From Pseudomonas fluorescens (GTDB lineage Bacteria; Pseudomonadota; Gammaproteobacteria; Pseudomonadales; Pseudomonadaceae): 64,000 nucleotides of DNA. The stretch is from contig NZ_CABVIX010000001.1 in NCBI RefSeq assembly GCF_902498185.1, positions 186,001-250,000 of the forward strand, given 5' to 3'. Numbering within the stretch: the first letter of the stretch is position 1; each line of letters opens with the position of its first letter. The notes under the pieces were generated by a model. That model saw nothing but the letters and a program-made list of their open reading frames with translations. It was not told where the DNA came from and did not search any database. Made by a program: the position numbers and the translations under genes. This document shows positions 47,916-59,100 of the stretch, piece after piece.

Positions 47916-48137
47916 TTACAGCTCCTTGACGGTGCGGATCTGGTCCTTGTTGATACGGGTACGCTTGCCATCGAGCTGCTCGATTTCATAGAAACCGGAA
48001 TCGTCATCGAAGCTCGGCTTGTCCACCGCCTGGATCTCACGGCCGTCGTTGAGAGTAACGACGGTTGGCGATGCACAGCCGGCGAGGGTGGCGAGGCCCA
48101 GGGCGAGCATGAAGGCAGGAAGGATCCGTTGGTTCAT
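47916..48137 (-). CDS. YgdI/YgdR-family small lipoprotein (DUF903)
   Basis: The 73-residue precursor has a lipoprotein signal peptide with lipobox LAGC (Cys at residue 21) and a mature SH3-like domain of about 50 residues (VTLNDGREIQAVDKPSFD, FYEIEQLDGKRTRINKDQI), the DUF903 pattern. It would be anchored in the outer or inner membrane; function unknown. The second ATG of ATGATG (48137) has the better spacing (7 bases) from GGAG than the first (48140). Confidence 0.88.
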   Translation of the reverse strand: MNQRILPAFMLALGLATLAGCASPTVVTLNDGREIQAVDKPSFDDDSGFYEIEQLDGKRTRINKDQIRTVKEL

Positions 48138-48333
48138 CATGTTTCTCCAGTTCGACGGTGCTAGTTGACTGTATGACGCAGGGCGCCATCGCAAGTTCCG
48201 TGCGCCAGTGCAGCATAGCGGCACAGGCCAGGCAGTGATCCATGACAATGCCAGGCTCGGCCCAGGCCAGTCGCCAGGCGCCCTGTGATATAAAAGCGGA
48301 CATTCATTCCCTGCAACGGACCCAAGGCCTCCC

Positions 48334-48873
48334 ATGAAAGCCAAGGCAGATGTACCTTTCGTTCCGCTGAACATCGCCGTGCTGACGGTCAGCGACACCC
48401 GCTCACTGGAAACCGATACGTCCGGCCAGATGTTTGTCGACCGCCTGACCGCTGCCGGCCATGCGCTGGCTGCGCGGGTGCTGCTCAAGGACGACCTCTA
48501 CAAGATTCGCGCACAGGTCGCCACCTGGATCGCCGACGAACAGGTGCAGGTGGTGCTGATCACCGGCGGCACGGGCTTCACCGGGCGCGACAGCACGCCC
48601 GAGGCCGTTGCCTGCCTGCTGGACAAACAGGTCGATGGTTTCGGCGAACTGTTCCGGCAGATTTCGGTGGCCGATATCGGCACTTCGACCGTGCAATCGC
48701 GTGCGTTGGCGGGCCTGGCCAACGGTACCCTGGTGTGCTGCCTGCCGGGCTCGACCAACGCCGTGCGCACCGGTTGGGATGGCATTCTGGGCGAGCAGCT
48801 CGATGCGCGTCATCGGCCGTGCAATTTTGTCCCTCACCTGAAGCAGGCAGCGCCGTGTGAAAGCCGTGGCTGA
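48334..48873 (+). CDS. moaB: Molybdenum cofactor biosynthesis protein B
   Basis: The 179-residue MogA/MoaB-fold protein has the molybdopterin-binding motifs VLITGGTGFTGRDSTPEA and CLPGSTNAVRTGWDGIL. It is thought to adenylate molybdopterin before molybdate insertion. Its end overlaps moeA by 17 bases, so the two are cotranslated. The AAGGCC ahead of the ATG is a fair Shine-Dalgarno. Confidence 0.92.
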   Translation: MKAKADVPFVPLNIAVLTVSDTRSLETDTSGQMFVDRLTAAGHALAARVLLKDDLYKIRAQVATWIADEQVQVVLITGGTGFTGRDSTPEAVACLLDKQVDGFGELFRQISVADIGTSTVQSRALAGLANGTLVCCLPGSTNAVRTGWDGILGEQLDARHRPCNFVPHLKQAAPCESRG

Positions 48874-50083
48874 GCCTGGTGCGGGACGGCCGCTGATGCC
48901 GCTCGAGCAGGCGCTGGAGCGCTTGCTGGGGCTGGCCGATGCCGCGCCGATCGAGGATGTCGAGCGCGTGCCGCTGGCTGACGCCGAAGGCAGGGTGCTG
49001 GCCTCGGCGCTGGTCGCCAGCCTCGACCTGCCGCCATGGCCGAACAGTGCCATGGACGGCTACGCGCTGCGCCTGGCTGACTGGCAGGGCGAGCCGTTGC
49101 CGGTCAGTCAGCGGATTTTCGCAGGCCATGCGCCCGCAGCCTTGCAGCCGGGCACCTGTGCGCGGATCTTCACCGGTGCGCCCCTGCCCGAAGGCGCCGA
49201 CTGCGTTGAAATGCAGGAAAACGCCGAGGTACTGGATGATCAGCGCGTGCGCTTCCTGCAGCCGCTCAGACTTGACCAGAATGTCAGGCCACAAGGCCAG
49301 GAAACCCGCGCGGGCGAAACCGTGCTGGACAAGGGCACGCGGCTGGGGCCGATCGAGCTCGGCCTGGCGGCTTCACTTGGCCACGCGGAGCTTGACGTAG
49401 TCCGCCGGGTACGGGTTGCCGTGCTTTCGACCGGCGATGAGTTGGTCGAGCCGGGGTTGCCGCTGGGGCCTGGGCAAATCTACAACAGCAACCGCCGCTT
49501 GCTGGCCAGCTGGTTGCAGCGCCTGGGGTGCGAAGTGATCGACGTCGGGATCCTCGCCGATGACCTGGAGCTGACCCGGCAGTGCCTGGCCGGACTGGGC
49601 GATGTCGACCTGATCCTCTCTACCGGCGGTGTCTCGGTGGGCGAGGCGGATTACCTCGGCATCGCGCTGCGCGAGGCTGGTGAGCTGGCCTTGTGGAAGC
49701 TGGCGATCAAGCCTGGCAAGCCGCTTACCTTCGGTCATTACCGCGGTGTGCCAGTGATCGGTCTGCCCGGCAATCCGGCTTCGACCCTGGTCACCTTTGG
49801 TCTGCTGACCAGACCCTACCTGTTGCGCCGCCAAGGCGTCCAGTCCGTTGCGCCGTTGCAGTTCAACGTTCCCGCCGGTTTCGACTGGCCGAAGGCCGGC
49901 ACGCGACGCGAGTACCTGCGCGGCCGTATCGAGGACGGCCAGGCACGAATCTACAAGAACCAGAGCTCGGGGGTGCTGCGCAGCGCTGCCTGGGCCGAGG
50001 GCCTGGTGGAAGTCAGGGAAGGACAGACGCCGCAGTGCGGCGACACTGTGCGGTTCATTCCCCTGAGCGAGCTACTCGGCTGA
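48857..50083 (+). CDS. moeA: Molybdopterin molybdenumtransferase
   Basis: This 408-residue enzyme inserts molybdate into adenylated molybdopterin. PWPNSAMDGYALRLAD, VLSTGDELVEPG, LILSTGGVSVGEADY and VIGLPGNPASTLVTF mark the MoeA domains, with a C-terminal domain IV. The start is GTG at 48857, inside the end of moaB. Its last 12 bases overlap the end of the convergent glycosyltransferase gene. Confidence 0.94.
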   Translation: MKAVAEPGAGRPLMPLEQALERLLGLADAAPIEDVERVPLADAEGRVLASALVASLDLPPWPNSAMDGYALRLADWQGEPLPVSQRIFAGHAPAALQPGTCARIFTGAPLPEGADCVEMQENAEVLDDQRVRFLQPLRLDQNVRPQGQETRAGETVLDKGTRLGPIELGLAASLGHAELDVVRRVRVAVLSTGDELVEPGLPLGPGQIYNSNRRLLASWLQRLGCEVIDVGILADDLELTRQCLAGLGDVDLILSTGGVSVGEADYLGIALREAGELALWKLAIKPGKPLTFGHYRGVPVIGLPGNPASTLVTFGLLTRPYLLRRQGVQSVAPLQFNVPAGFDWPKAGTRREYLRGRIEDGQARIYKNQSSGVLRSAAWAEGLVEVREGQTPQCGDTVRFIPLSELLG

Positions 50084-51319
50084 CCGGCCGAACAGCACAC
50101 CCAGCGGCAGCGCGTCATGTGGCGTCAGTTGCTGCTTGAGGCGCAGGTAGACACCCTCGAGCTCCTGCGCCGCGACGCTCCAGTCATGCCGTTGGCGGAC
50201 GAACTCCCGCCCGGCCTGGGAAAGCTGGGACATGCGCCATGGCTGGTTGAGCAACTGGGTGACCAGCAGGGCGAGTTGATCGCCGTCGTCGCTGCCCAGA
50301 TAGTGCTCTCCGTTGTTGACCTGCAGCCCCGAGACGCCCTTGCCGGTGGTGATCACCGGCAGTCCGGCGGCCATGGCCTCGAGGATCTTCACCTTGGAAC
50401 CACCGCCGTATTTCAGTGGCGCGAAAAACACCGCCGAGCGCCGCTGCAGTTCGCGCAGGTCAGGCCGGTAGCCCATCCATTCGATGCGTGGGTCGTTCCA
50501 GCGCAGTTTCCAGCTTGAAGGCAAGGCATGCCCCGCGATGGCCAGGCGCACGGCCGGATTGCTCATCCACACCTGCGGAAGGATCTCGTCCAGGGCCCAC
50601 TCGATGGCTTCGAGGTTCGCCCCGTACTCGAAATTGCCGACAAACAGCAGACGCTGGCTATGCACTGCAGGCTGCACCTTTTCGTAGTACGTGCAGTCGA
50701 CGCCATCGACCACCACGTTGACCTCGCGCCCGCTGGCCTGGTGTATCCGTTCGGCATCGATGGCGCTGACCGTCACTACCTCGCTGGGCTGACGCAGCAC
50801 GCGCTGTTCCCAGCGCCGGTGACGCCAGCGGTCGAACGCGTTGATCGGGCGCAACCACAGCGGCAGCCGGTTATGACAGGCTGCGTCACCGATCGATTCA
50901 AGGGTGTGCTCGCTGAGCATGTAGGGCACGACCCGGGCCTGCAGGGCTTTTTCATAAGGTTGGAAGCTGTAGCTGTGCTCGATCTGGATCACATCCCAGG
51001 GCTCGTTCAGCAATTGCTCGAAAACTCGCCGCAGGCGCGGCGCGAGTCCGTTGATGGTCACGCGCATGGGATAGTCGATGATCAGCGAGGCAACCAGGTT
51101 CAAGGGGCTGTGCAGTGCTCGCCGAGGCAGCACGATCAGGCGTTCGAGCCAAGGCTCGAGGGCCTCGCGGGCTGGATCGCTGAGCGGGACCTTTGACTGC
51201 ACCAGCAAGGTGATGCGGTGACCGCGTTGTGCCAGGGCTCGTATCAGGTGGTATTGGCGGGTCTTGCTGCCACTGGTGGTGGGCCAGGGCAGGTAGGGCA
51301 GTGTCCAGAGTATGCGCAT
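50072..51319 (-). CDS. Family 4-type glycosyltransferase
   Basis: The 415-residue GT-B fold protein has an N-terminal acceptor domain (MRILWTLPYLPWPTTSGSKTR, with the glycine-rich loop) and a C-terminal nucleotide-sugar domain with FFAPLKYGGGSKVKILEAMAAGLPVITT, the GT4 E-x7-E-like region. It probably adds a sugar to a surface polysaccharide or glycolipid. There are no other polysaccharide genes next to it, so the product is unknown. It converges on moeA with a 12-base overlap. Confidence 0.83.
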   Translation of the reverse strand: MRILWTLPYLPWPTTSGSKTRQYHLIRALAQRGHRITLLVQSKVPLSDPAREALEPWLERLIVLPRRALHSPLNLVASLIIDYPMRVTINGLAPRLRRVFEQLLNEPWDVIQIEHSYSFQPYEKALQARVVPYMLSEHTLESIGDAACHNRLPLWLRPINAFDRWRHRRWEQRVLRQPSEVVTVSAIDAERIHQASGREVNVVVDGVDCTYYEKVQPAVHSQRLLFVGNFEYGANLEAIEWALDEILPQVWMSNPAVRLAIAGHALPSSWKLRWNDPRIEWMGYRPDLRELQRRSAVFFAPLKYGGGSKVKILEAMAAGLPVITTGKGVSGLQVNNGEHYLGSDDGDQLALLVTQLLNQPWRMSQLSQAGREFVRQRHDWSVAAQELEGVYLRLKQQLTPHDALPLGVLFGRSAE

Positions 51320-51577
51320 GAACCCATCCCTCCCTGTCAGGCGGGCAGTGACGACGTATGGCAGGGACGCGCGACCTGCAGTCGACGGGACTTTTCGGAG
51401 CGCGTCCTTAGCTATCAGTAAAGCGCAGGCAGCCTGCTTCGCCCAGGTATTCAGCGGCCGTTAGTCCCGTCGCCTGCGGCGCGTGTGCGCACGCCATGCA
51501 ATATTTTTCGCAGCCGTGCAGTAAACCCTCTGCCGTGGTTGTCGAGATTGCGGGTGAACTCATTTCTGGAGACTGTT

Positions 51578-52471
51578 ATGCAAGAGCGCAAGGCAATGCT
51601 GATCCTGCATGGCAAGCAGGCACTGAACGAGGATGTGCGTGCCGCGGTCGGCACGGTGCGCGAGCTCGGATGGACCCTGGACGTGCGCGTGACGTGGGAG
51701 GGCGGCGACGCCCAGCGGCTGGTCGGCGAGGCATTGGCGGCCGGTTATACGCACATCGTCGCAGGCGGCGGTGACGGCACGTTGCGGGATGTCGCGGAGA
51801 CTATGGGGCTGGCCGGCACCTCGGCGAGCCTGGTGCTGCTGCCGCTGGGCACGGCCAACGATTTTGCCAAGGCCGCCGGGGTGCCGCTGGAGCCGTTGGC
51901 AGCCCTGCTGCTGCTCGACGTGCCAGCGCGGCCGGTGGACCTGGGACGGGTCGGCAACCAGTTGTTCCTGAACATGGCCACCGGCGGCTTCGGCACCCAG
52001 GTGACGGCCAATACCTCGGAAGACTTGAAGAAGGTCCTGGGCGGCGCGGCGTACCTGTTCACCGGCCTGTCGCGCTTCAGCGAGCTGCAGGCGGCGTCGG
52101 TGGAGCTGCATGGCCCGGATTTCCAGTGGCAGGGCGACCTGCTCGCCCTGGGTATCGGCAATGGCCGGCAGGCGGGCGGCGGGCATGTGCTGTGTCCCGA
52201 GGCGAGGGTCGATGACGGCTTGCTCGACGTCAGCATCCTGCCGGCGCCCCAAGAGGTGGTCGGGGCCTTGCGCGACCTGCTGGCAGGCGATGGGCTGTTC
52301 GTGCGGGCACGCTTGCCCTGGGTCGAGATCCGCAGCGCGAAGGGGCTTGATATCAACCTCGATGGCGAACCGCTACAGGGCGAAAGCTTGCGCTTCGAGG
52401 CCGTGCCGGGTGGGCTGCACCTGCATCTGCCGGTCGACTCGCCCTTGCTGGGTGGTCAGGCCAGCGCTTGA
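51578..52471 (+). CDS. yegS: YegS-like lipid kinase (diacylglycerol kinase family)
   Basis: The 297-residue protein belongs to the DAGK catalytic family: GGGDGTLRDVAETM (nucleotide loop, about residue 65) and LPLGTANDFAKAAGVPL. YegS phosphorylates lipid headgroups such as phosphatidylglycerol in vitro. CTGGAGAC lies just before ATG 51578. An upstream extension is open but has no support. It ends about 100 bases before cheV, which has its own promoter. Confidence 0.9.
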   Translation: MQERKAMLILHGKQALNEDVRAAVGTVRELGWTLDVRVTWEGGDAQRLVGEALAAGYTHIVAGGGDGTLRDVAETMGLAGTSASLVLLPLGTANDFAKAAGVPLEPLAALLLLDVPARPVDLGRVGNQLFLNMATGGFGTQVTANTSEDLKKVLGGAAYLFTGLSRFSELQAASVELHGPDFQWQGDLLALGIGNGRQAGGGHVLCPEARVDDGLLDVSILPAPQEVVGALRDLLAGDGLFVRARLPWVEIRSAKGLDINLDGEPLQGESLRFEAVPGGLHLHLPVDSPLLGGQASA

Positions 52472-52501
52472 CGGGCTGCGAAGGATCTCAGGACCAATGA
52501 G

Positions 52502-52528
52502 TCAAGCTGGGTGGCATGCGGCCGATAC
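52502..52528 (+). promoter_or_regulatory. FliA (sigma-28) promoter of cheV
   Basis: TCAA (52502-52505) and GCCGATAC (52521-52528) are separated by 15 bases, the same sequence and spacing as before aer, matching the flagellar sigma consensus. The predicted start is about 40 bases before the cheV ATG. Confidence 0.75.
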
Positions 52529-52573
52529 AGGGCGTGTGATTTCACTTTTTCTGATAAGTCCTGGGGTTTTTCA

Positions 52574-53509
52574 ATGGCTGGCATTCTTGACGCGGTAAAC
52601 CAACGAACGCAGCTGGTGGGTGAAAACCGCCTGGAAATCCTCATGTTCCGCCTGGCCGGCCGCCAGTTGTTCGCGATCAACGTGTTCAAGGTGCAGGAGG
52701 TTCTGCAGTTGCCCAAGCTGACCCTGATGCCCCAGCGCCACCCCTTCGTCTGCGGCGTGGTCAACTTGCGCGGCCAGACCCTGCCAGTGATCGACCTGTC
52801 CCAGGCCATCGGCATGCGCCCCCTGCAGCCGGGGCCCAACAGCACCATCATCGTCACCGAGTACAACCGCTCCGTGCAGGCGTTTCTGGTGGGCGGGGTG
52901 GACCGCATCGTCAACATGAACTGGGAAGCGATCATGCCGCCGCCGACCAGCGCGGGACGGCAGCATTATCTGACAGCGATCAGCAAGGTCGACGAGCAAC
53001 TGGTCGAGATCATCGACGTGGAGAAGGTGCTGGCCGAGATCGTTCCCTACAGCGCCAAGGTCTCGCGCGACAAGCTGGAAGATCCGCTGCTGGCCCGTGC
53101 CCGTGGCCGTGAGGTATTGCTGGTGGATGATTCGAGCGTCGCCCTGGCGCAGTTGCGCGACACGCTCTCGCAGATCGGCGTGAAGATGCATGTGGCCAGC
53201 GACGGGCTCAAGGCGCTGCGCCTGCTCAAGAGCTGGGCGGACGCGGGTGAAGATATCTGCGAGAAGCTGCTGATGGTCTTTACCGACGCCGAGATGCCTG
53301 AAATGGACGGCTATCGCCTCACCACGGAAATCCGCAACGACCCGCGCCTGCGGGGTCTCTACGTGGTGCTGCATACCTCGCTGTCCGGCAGTTTCAACGA
53401 GTCGATGGTGAAGAAGGTCGGTTGCGACAACTTCCTGTCCAAATTCCAGCCCGACAAGCTCGTCGATGTGGTGCGCCAACGCCTGGCGCTTGACGAAACC
53501 ACCGTCTAG
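52574..53509 (+). CDS. cheV: Chemotaxis coupling protein CheV
   Basis: The 311-residue protein has a CheW-like coupling domain (residues about 15-165, FRLAGRQLFAINVFKVQEVLQLP, CGVVNLRGQTLPVIDLS) and a C-terminal receiver domain (REVLLVDDSSVALAQL, phospho-Asp in VFTDAEMPEMDGY). It couples receptors to CheA and tunes adaptation by phosphorylation. Its FliA-type promoter places it in the flagellar/chemotaxis regulon despite being far from a flagellar cluster. Confidence 0.95.
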   Translation: MAGILDAVNQRTQLVGENRLEILMFRLAGRQLFAINVFKVQEVLQLPKLTLMPQRHPFVCGVVNLRGQTLPVIDLSQAIGMRPLQPGPNSTIIVTEYNRSVQAFLVGGVDRIVNMNWEAIMPPPTSAGRQHYLTAISKVDEQLVEIIDVEKVLAEIVPYSAKVSRDKLEDPLLARARGREVLLVDDSSVALAQLRDTLSQIGVKMHVASDGLKALRLLKSWADAGEDICEKLLMVFTDAEMPEMDGYRLTTEIRNDPRLRGLYVVLHTSLSGSFNESMVKKVGCDNFLSKFQPDKLVDVVRQRLALDETTV

Positions 53510-53565
53510 GCCGTCTCCCGCGCCAGGTATAAGCTTGGGTTTTGACCTGGCATGGGATGGCAAGG

Positions 53566-54366
53566 ATGTTTTTGAGTGCGATGTACCACTACCCGGTGAA
53601 GTCCTGCCGTGCTCAGGCATTGCAGCGGTCGCCGGTCGACCTGCTGGGGCTGGAGGGTGATCGGCGCTGGATGGTGGTCGAGGAACAGAACGGTCGGTTT
53701 CTGACCCAGCGTGCCTGCCCGAAACTCAGCCAGCTCGCGGCTCGCCATGGCGACGCCGGGCAGCTGCTGCTGGAGGCGCCTGGCCAGCCTGCGCTGGAAG
53801 TACGGGTGCCGATGGCCGACGAGAACCTGCGCGGGGTAATCCTGTGGCGTGACACGCTGCGCGTGCCGGATGCGGGCGATGCGGCGGCGGCCTGGCTTAG
53901 CCAGTTGCTCGACAAGCCCGTGCGGCTGGTGCATTGCCCAGAGCAGCGCGCTCGTTACCTGCCCAGCGGGTATGGACTGAACAGCGACCGCGCAGCGTTT
54001 CCGGATGGGTTTCCGTTGTTGCTGGTAGGCCAGGCGTCGGTCGATGACCTGAGCGTGCGCGTGGGCCGGCCCATGGAAGCTCTGCGGTTGCGGCCCAACC
54101 TGGTGATCGAGGGCAGTGCGGCATTTGCCGAGGACGGCTGGAAGCGTATCCGTATCGGGTCGCTGGAGTTTCGCGTACTGGCGCCGAGCGTGCGCTGCAT
54201 CTTCACTACCCTGGATCCGCTGACGGGCGAGCGCAGCCCTGATCGCGAACCACTGACCACGCTCAAGAACTATCGGCAGAAGGACGGCGATGTGCTGTTC
54301 GGCCAGAACCTCGCGGTGGACGGGAGCGGGGTGCTGGAGGTGGGCATGGAGGTCGAGGTGCTCTGA
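53566..54366 (+). CDS. MOSC domain protein (YcbX-like)
   Basis: The 266-residue protein has an N-terminal MOSC_N domain (MYHYPVKSCRA, GLEGDRRWMVVEE) and a C-terminal MOSC domain with a conserved cysteine in PSVRCIFTTLDPLTGE. Such proteins bind molybdenum cofactor and reduce N-hydroxylated compounds, e.g. YcbX. The presence of moaB-moeA 5 kb away is not operonic. Start choice is uncertain: ATGs at 53557, 53566 and 53581 are in frame and none has an ideal Shine-Dalgarno. Confidence 0.82.
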   Translation: MFLSAMYHYPVKSCRAQALQRSPVDLLGLEGDRRWMVVEEQNGRFLTQRACPKLSQLAARHGDAGQLLLEAPGQPALEVRVPMADENLRGVILWRDTLRVPDAGDAAAAWLSQLLDKPVRLVHCPEQRARYLPSGYGLNSDRAAFPDGFPLLLVGQASVDDLSVRVGRPMEALRLRPNLVIEGSAAFAEDGWKRIRIGSLEFRVLAPSVRCIFTTLDPLTGERSPDREPLTTLKNYRQKDGDVLFGQNLAVDGSGVLEVGMEVEVL

Positions 54367-54372
54367 CCGCGG

Positions 54373-54428
54373 TGTGCCAGGGCCGGCCTCTTCACTGGCT
54401 TGTCAGCGAAGAGGCTGGCCCTGGCACA
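54373..54428. repeat. 21-bp imperfect palindrome (REP-like) between convergent genes
   Basis: Positions 54373-54393 and 54408-54428 are complementary at 20 of 21 positions (the other a G-U in RNA), with a 14-base loop. It contains CCGGCCTCTTC, the beginning of the common P. putida REP as I recall it. It sits between the stops of the MOSC gene and slt and may end both transcripts. Confidence 0.7.
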
Positions 54429-54436
54429 ACAGGTTT

Positions 54437-56365
54437 CTACAGGTCGTCGAAGAACCGCTCGTGCCAGTCCACCAGCGGCTGTGGTGAGTTGAGCTTCTGC
54501 CCATAGATCACCGAGTACGACAGCACGTTCTGCACATACTGACGCGTCTCGTCGAACGGGATCGATTCGACCCACACGTCGAAACTCAGGTGATTGGCGC
54601 CACGCAACCATTGCCTCACCCGGCCTGGACCAGCGTTGTAGGCCGCCGAGGCCAGCACGCGGTTGCCGTTGAACTGGCTGTGCACCTGGCTGAGGTAAGC
54701 GGCGCCCAGCTGGATGTTCGTGTCCGGGTTGAGCACCTGAGCCTGTGAGGCCAGGGGGATATTGAACTTGCGCGCGGTCTCGCGGGCAGTGGCGGGCATC
54801 AGTTGCATCAGGCCACTGGCGCCGACGCTGGAACGGGCGTCTTCCATGAAGGCGCTTTCCTGGCGGGTAATGGCGAACACCCAGCTCGAGTGCAGGCCGC
54901 GTACCTTGGCTTCGCGCACGAGTGTCTCGCGGTGAGCCATCGGGAAGCGAATATCCAGGTCATCCCAGTACTGGGCCTGGCTGATGGTGCGGATGGCCGG
55001 GAAATACCAGCGCATCTGGTAGGCCAGGCGTGCCTGGGCGACCATTTCATCGCGGCTGAAGTGACGGCTGACGTAGTACCACTCGCGGCGGCCATCGACG
55101 ATCTGGCCACGCGCATGGAATTCAAGCGCGCGACGGATCCCAGGGGTATTGCGAACCTTGTTGACCAGTTGCTGGCTCAGCACCAGTGGCTTGTGGTTGA
55201 GCTGGTAAGGGGTCTGCACGCGGTCGGCGGCCAGGAAACCGTAGAAGTCGCGTTCGCGCGCCACGGTCTTGTACAGCAGTGGGATCTGCGGGTTCTTCGG
55301 TTGCGCAAGTTCAAGGCTGCGGGCTTGCCAGTATTTCCAGCGGTTGCTGCTGGCCAGGTCCTCTGGCAGACGCTTGCTCAGCTCGTACGCATCTTCCCAG
55401 CGACCCAGGCGCAGCAGCAGGCGCATGCGCCACTCACTGACGGTGTTGTCGCGCAGCTCGGGGTCGTAGCGGGTCATCAGGTCGAGGGCGCGAGGGTCGT
55501 AGCGGCGCGCCAGGGTCAGGCCGATCTCGCGGGCGATGGCGACTTTTTCGTCACGGGAGAAGTGCATGCGCTGGGCGTAGTCATCGAGCAGCTGCATGGC
55601 ACGTTCCGGGTCTTGCCGGGCCAGCCGGCGCAGGCCCAGGCTGACCACATCCGACATGGCCTCGTTGACCGGGCTGAAGCGCGACGGCTGGTTGAGCAGC
55701 TCCGGTTTTTGCGCGACGTCGATCAGCAGGCGGCCTTGCGGGCCGAGGGTGGTCAGGGTCTGCACCATGTTGCTGGCCAGTGCGTAGTTGCGCGCCTGGG
55801 CCGCAAGCTTGGCGCGCTGCCAGCGTTTGGCCTCGGTCAGTTGACCTTCGGCCGCCCACATCCCGAAGAGGGTGTCACAGGCAGCCGGTTGCGACTTGCC
55901 GACGTTCCACAGTTTTTCGGCGCTGGCGAAGCCTTCGGCGCGCTGGCCGTGGCTGAGCTGGTACTGGCCGTTGAGGCAGTCCAGTTCGGTGAAATTCAGC
56001 TTGGGGTCGTAGTACTTGACGAAAGGCTTCCAGTCGCCGCGCTCGGCCAGCCAGCGCAACCAGCGCAGCTTCATCCAGTTGGCCTGGGGCAGGTCGCCGT
56101 GCTTGGCGAGAAAACCTTCGATCTCTTCGTTGCTGGCAGTCTTGAGGCGGGCGGTGAGCTCGTCATAAGCCAGGTAGGGTGTCAGCGGATAGTCGCGGAG
56201 CTCCTGCGCATAGCGCAGGTACGGGCCCTTGTCGCCTTTGGCCAGGGCACGCTTGGCTTCATCGTAGTATCGGCGTTGCTGAGTGAGGTCGGCAGCCTGG
56301 ACCGCGCTGGTGGTGCTGGCGGCGAGCAGCAGGCAGGAAACAATGTGAAACAGGCGGCTGCGCAT
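54437..56365 (-). CDS. slt: Soluble lytic murein transglycosylase
   Basis: The 642-residue periplasmic enzyme has a signal peptide (to about residue 24, STTSAVQAAD) and a long alpha-superhelical ring domain (to about residue 450). The C-terminal SLT catalytic domain has Glu in ITRQESAFMEDARSSVGASG (about residue 480), LMQLMPATA and ASAAYNAGPGRVRQWL. It cleaves peptidoglycan to 1,6-anhydro-muropeptides. ATG 56365 places the signal peptide correctly; the 16 codons upstream are not needed. Confidence 0.95.
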   Translation of the reverse strand: MRSRLFHIVSCLLLAASTTSAVQAADLTQQRRYYDEAKRALAKGDKGPYLRYAQELRDYPLTPYLAYDELTARLKTASNEEIEGFLAKHGDLPQANWMKLRWLRWLAERGDWKPFVKYYDPKLNFTELDCLNGQYQLSHGQRAEGFASAEKLWNVGKSQPAACDTLFGMWAAEGQLTEAKRWQRAKLAAQARNYALASNMVQTLTTLGPQGRLLIDVAQKPELLNQPSRFSPVNEAMSDVVSLGLRRLARQDPERAMQLLDDYAQRMHFSRDEKVAIAREIGLTLARRYDPRALDLMTRYDPELRDNTVSEWRMRLLLRLGRWEDAYELSKRLPEDLASSNRWKYWQARSLELAQPKNPQIPLLYKTVARERDFYGFLAADRVQTPYQLNHKPLVLSQQLVNKVRNTPGIRRALEFHARGQIVDGRREWYYVSRHFSRDEMVAQARLAYQMRWYFPAIRTISQAQYWDDLDIRFPMAHRETLVREAKVRGLHSSWVFAITRQESAFMEDARSSVGASGLMQLMPATARETARKFNIPLASQAQVLNPDTNIQLGAAYLSQVHSQFNGNRVLASAAYNAGPGRVRQWLRGANHLSFDVWVESIPFDETRQYVQNVLSYSVIYGQKLNSPQPLVDWHERFFDDL

Positions 56366-56585
56366 GATACGTCCGGGCAGTTGAACCATGAAAAGTGACG
56401 GCGAGGCCAGCACTGTGGGGTTGTGTTGCTTAGCTTAGCCGGTTGGCGCGGGCGGAAGAAAGCATTGTGCTTGTATCGAGTTGTAATCACTCGACCGTTT
56501 GTAGGAAAGCACTTCGGCTGAGGTGTGCTTAATGTGCTGGAAGGTCAAGTCAGGTAGAATGCGCGCCCGGTTTTTGGAGAAGATC

Positions 56586-58508
<1,923 letters not shown>

Positions 58509-58515
58509 CCGAACA

Positions 58516-58545
58516 CGCCACCCGGCGCACAGGCGCCGGGTGGCG
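58516..58545. terminator. Strong hairpin between uup and the universal stress gene
   Basis: CGCCACCCGGCGC (58516-58528) and GCGCCGGGTGGCG (58533-58545) form a perfect 13-bp stem with an ACAG loop. It lies between convergent stops. A T-rich stretch follows on the plus strand only after 8 bases. Confidence 0.65.
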
Positions 58546-58550
58546 GGGTG

Positions 58551-58991
58551 TCATTCCTTTTTCTGCAAGCGGACCGCCAGCACGTCGCACGGCGCGCCGT
58601 GCAGCACGTCATTGGCGGTCGAGCCCAGCAGCAGGGCCAGGCCGTGGCGGCCATGGCTGCCGACCACGATCAGGTCGCACTGGTACTCCTTGGCCAGTTG
58701 GTGGATCTCCTGGCGTGGCTGGCCGTAGGTAAGATGCGAGTCGCCACGCGGGATGTCCGGATACTTGACGAAAAGGCGGTCCATGCGTTCCTTGGCCTGG
58801 TCGAACTGCTGCTGTTGCAGCTGCGACAGGTCCATCGGCACATCGCCCCCAAACGCCATGGCCATGGGTTCGACGATATGTACCAGCGAAACCTTGGTAG
58901 TGCCGAGCGAGGCGAGCTTCATGGCACGCTTGATCACCGGGTCGCATTCTTCGGTCAGGTCTACGGCAACCAATATATGTTCGTAGGACAT
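58551..58991 (-). CDS. Universal stress protein A family
   Basis: The 146-residue protein begins MSYEHILVAVDLTEECDPVI and has the ATP-binding motif VVGSHGRHGLALLLGST (G-x2-G-x9-GST), so it is of the nucleotide-binding UspA class. It is cytoplasmic and probably induced by stress or growth arrest. AGGAGA (58998-59003) supports the ATG at 58991 rather than the TTG at 59009. It converges with uup. Confidence 0.92.
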   Translation of the reverse strand: MSYEHILVAVDLTEECDPVIKRAMKLASLGTTKVSLVHIVEPMAMAFGGDVPMDLSQLQQQQFDQAKERMDRLFVKYPDIPRGDSHLTYGQPRQEIHQLAKEYQCDLIVVGSHGRHGLALLLGSTANDVLHGAPCDVLAVRLQKKE

Positions 58992-59100
58992 GAGCAGTTC
59001 TCCTGACAATCGCGATAGTTGAAGTATGGTCGGTTTCAGGCTGATCGCTGTGAATCTCGGCTAACCAGCTCATTTGCAACGCTTTATGGGAACAACAGAT

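Noticed and set aside
47682..47929. Small frames across the tRNA-Pro gene
   Set aside because: They translate the tRNA and terminator; the peptide [15 protein letters not shown] is a well-known artefact of frames through tRNA genes.
51549..51577. AlgU-type promoter before yegS
   Set aside because: GAACTC and TCTGG are present but only a few bases apart, far from the required 16-17.
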